6,746 nucleotides of DNA, from positions 1-6,746 of the forward strand of contig LUCC01000042.1 in NCBI GenBank assembly GCA_001593855.1, read 5' to 3'. The notes beneath the pieces are model-generated. The model was not told where the DNA came from and did not search any database. It saw only the letters and a program-made list of their open reading frames with translations. A program made the translations under genes and the position numbers. Source of the DNA: Candidatus Hecatellales archaeon B24 (lineage in GTDB: Archaea > Thermoproteota > Bathyarchaeia > Hecatellales > Hecatellaceae). Positions 5,559 to 6,746 of the stretch are shown piece after piece; the first letter of the stretch is position 1, and each line of letters opens with the position of its first letter.

Positions 5559-6544
5559 TGTTACCATTCAACCATTGGTGGACCACGCTGGAAGGCTTCA
5601 GAGAAGAAGCGGAAAGGATTTCAATGGCAGCCCAGCTTGCCATAATACTGGAGGTTTCAGCCTACCCTAAACCTGGAAACGTAAGCCGCTTCCATCCTTT
5701 CAAGGACACCAGCCTCGACCATTTCCTCGCCGGAGGCATCGCCGTAGGACCGGCCATTCGGAGAGCCGCCCTAAAAGGGTTAAAGGCTGGAGCTGGAAGG
5801 CTTCCCATAGAGAATGTAGGCTTAGGCTTCCAGATTCTTCAGGCTGTTAAAAACTCACGGGCATGGCATGGCGGAGGAAACACAAACTTTGGAACTTTAC
5901 TGCTTCTGGTTCCCATGGCTGCTGCCGCAGGATTCCTCAAGGCTTCCGGTGAACTAGGCGTTAAAGGCCTAGGCAGGATGGTTAAGAGGCTGGTTGAGCA
6001 GTCTACCGTGGATGATGCTGTATCTTTTTACAGGGCAGTTAGGGAGGCTGGAGTTGGAGGGCTAGGTAAGCCTCCTAGAGGCCTGCCGGACTCCTCAAAC
6101 CCTCAGGCAGTTGAAGAGCTTAGAAGGCAAGGGTTAACCCTTTACAGGGTTCTGAAAGGCTGTGCCTCCTATGATGCCCTGTGCAGGGAGCTTGTGGAAG
6201 GTCTGCCTTTAACTCTTAAAGAAGGCTACCCCACCCTGTTGGAAGCTTACCGGAGGACAGGGGATGTGAACAGGGCTGCGGTTCAAGCCTACCTTCGCCT
6301 CCTAGCAATTCAGCCTGACACCCTAATAGCCAGAAAAGCCGGGATAAGGGAAGCTGAAAAAGTTTCAAGGATGGCTTCAAAGGTTCTGAGGCTTGGCGGA
6401 GCCTTAACCGGGAAAGGCTTAAAAGCGGCTGAAAGGCTGGATGGAAAGCTTAAAACTTCGGATAACAGGCTTAACCCTGGAGCCACAGCCGACCTGACAG
6501 CTGCATCCCTCATGGTCTTCTTCCTATCCGGCTTCAAACCCTAA
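5558..6544 (+). CDS. CitG/MdcB-family (triphosphoribosyl-dephospho-CoA synthase-like) protein
   Basis: Up to 328 aa. In bacteria the family makes 2'-(5''-triphosphoribosyl)-3'-dephospho-CoA, the prosthetic-group precursor of citrate lyase and malonate decarboxylase. Visible family blocks are PKPGNV at 37-42, HGGGNTNFGT ending at 113, DTLIARKAG starting at 254 and NPGATADL at 306-313. No citrate lyase or malonate decarboxylase genes are in view, so the archaeal substrate is uncertain and CitG itself should not be assumed. The start is unresolved. TTG 5558 includes the helix GFREEAERISMAAQLAI, which the family normally has in part, but has no ribosome-binding site and would need to be leaderless. 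ATG 5624 has GGAAAGG upstream but trims that helix to give 306 aa. The protein looks cytoplasmic, with Gly/Ala-rich helices and no signal peptide. It is followed 42 nt later by a tRNA with its own promoter. Confidence 0.85.
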   Translation: MLPFNHWWTTLEGFREEAERISMAAQLAIILEVSAYPKPGNVSRFHPFKDTSLDHFLAGGIAVGPAIRRAALKGLKAGAGRLPIENVGLGFQILQAVKNSRAWHGGGNTNFGTLLLLVPMAAAAGFLKASGELGVKGLGRMVKRLVEQSTVDDAVSFYRAVREAGVGGLGKPPRGLPDSSNPQAVEELRRQGLTLYRVLKGCASYDALCRELVEGLPLTLKEGYPTLLEAYRRTGDVNRAAVQAYLRLLAIQPDTLIARKAGIREAEKVSRMASKVLRLGGALTGKGLKAAERLDGKLKTSDNRLNPGATADLTAASLMVFFLSGFKP

Positions 6545-6550
6545 AAGAAA

Positions 6551-6558
6551 CTTTTATC
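6551..6558 (+). promoter_or_regulatory. Probable TATA box of the tRNA-Gln gene
   Basis: CTTTTATC preceded by AAGAAA lies about 30 nt before the tRNA 5' end, just after the stop codon of the CitG-family gene. This spacing suits archaeal tRNA transcription with a 5' leader of a few nucleotides. Confidence 0.5.
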
Positions 6559-6586
6559 CGCGTTGGAATGGAGAAAAATCATAGGA

Positions 6587-6745
6587 AGCCCGGTGGTGTA
6601 GCGGCCAAGCATGGCGGGCTCTGGTCCCACCGGGAAGGGGGCGGGACGCGCGTTATGCGCACAGGCTGTAAAGGGCATTCGCCGCCTACCCCCACGGCGG
6701 GAGAGAAACTCGCCGACGGGAGTTCGAATCTCCCCCGGGCTACCA
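6587..6745 (+). tRNA. tRNA-Gln (anticodon CUG) with an intron; 3' CCA encoded
   Basis: All four arms fold. The acceptor AGCCCGG (6587-6593) pairs with CCGGGCT (6735-6741), followed by discriminator A6742 and encoded CCA (6743-6745). The D stem is GTGT/GCAT with the loop AGCGGCCAA. The anticodon stem GCGGG (6614-6618) pairs with CTCGC (6709-6713) including one G-U pair, and the T arm is GGGAG-TTCGAAT-CTCCC (6718-6734). After removal of the 83-nt intron the loop is C-T-CTG-G-A, giving anticodon CUG at 6621-6623, which reads CAG. The mature length is 76 nt including CCA. The A1-U72 pair is what archaeal GatDE amidotransferase recognises in tRNA-Gln. It probably has its own promoter. Confidence 0.95.
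6625..6707 (+). other. tRNA intron at canonical position 37/38 with a perfect bulge-helix-bulge splice site
   Basis: CTCT (6619-6622) pairs with AGAG (6702-6705) as the 4-bp central helix. It is flanked by 3-nt bulges GGT (6623-6625) and AAA (6706-6708), each cut after its second base. The inner helix CCC (6626-6628) pairs with GGG (6699-6701) and continues as CCG/CGG after one mismatch. The outer helix is the anticodon stem. Inside, GGGGG (6637-6641) can pair with CCCCC (6689-6693), and GCGC-GTTAT-GCGC (6648-6660) forms a hairpin. No open reading frame of note lies within. It is spliced by the archaeal tRNA endonuclease. Confidence 0.92.
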
Positions 6746-6746
6746 T

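Noticed and set aside
6625..6630. TCCCAC right after the anticodon as the 3' anticodon-stem strand of an intronless tRNA
   Set aside because: It leaves a mismatch in the stem and a huge variable region, whereas CTCGC at 6709-6713 pairs fully and gives a perfect BHB splice motif.
1..6746. CRISPR arrays, insertion sequences, transposase remnants or integrase sites, including attachment-site use of the tRNA 3' end
   Set aside because: No spaced direct repeats, terminal inverted repeats or recombinase genes are visible, and the window ends one base after the tRNA, so integration there cannot be judged.

Overview
The window looks like a piece of an archaeal chromosome at roughly 50% GC. The evidence is a complete aIF1 (SUI1) gene with the archaeal N-terminal Cys cluster, a fungal/archaeal-type aspartate-semialdehyde dehydrogenase, a tRNA-Gln gene interrupted at position 37/38 by an intron with a textbook bulge-helix-bulge splice site, TATA-like promoters, and GGTG/AAGGAG ribosome-binding sites. 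I cannot name the species. A Bathyarchaeia-, Aigarchaeota- or Hadarchaea-like lineage would fit, but that is inference.

Layout. Positions 1-790 (minus) hold the N-terminal 263 codons of a CCG-domain Fe-S oxidoreductase-like protein that runs off the left edge. A 206-bp divergent promoter region follows. Positions 997-3294 (plus) are a tightly overlapping three-gene operon: hisC-like aminotransferase, a free ACT-domain protein, and an ACT-phosphoserine phosphatase fusion. Positions 3291-3638 (minus) carry a 115-aa protein of unknown function whose stop codon overlaps the serB stop. After another divergent promoter region comes asd (3769-4818, plus). Positions 4859-5493 (minus) hold aIF1 followed by a 75-aa four-cysteine protein, probably co-transcribed. 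Positions 5558-6544 (plus) encode a CitG-family protein, and 6587-6745 a tRNA-Gln(CUG) with an 83-nt intron.

Function. The plus-strand genes are mostly amino-acid metabolism: aspartate-family synthesis (asd), serine synthesis (serB) and an aminotransferase annotated as histidine synthesis. The minus-strand pair is translation-related or unknown. The operon can be read two ways: HisC plus a phosphatase as consecutive histidine steps, or an aminotransferase plus phosphoserine phosphatase as consecutive serine steps. The phosphatase keeps the residues known to bind phosphoserine.

No mobile element, CRISPR array or obvious new defence system is visible. The most unusual signals are a roughly 16-fold excess of the hexamer AAGCCT/AGGCTT on both strands and in all frames, the split ACT/ACT-HAD arrangement, two small uncharacterised proteins, and a CitG-like protein with no citrate lyase genes in view. 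No gene-free stretch exceeds about 210 bases.
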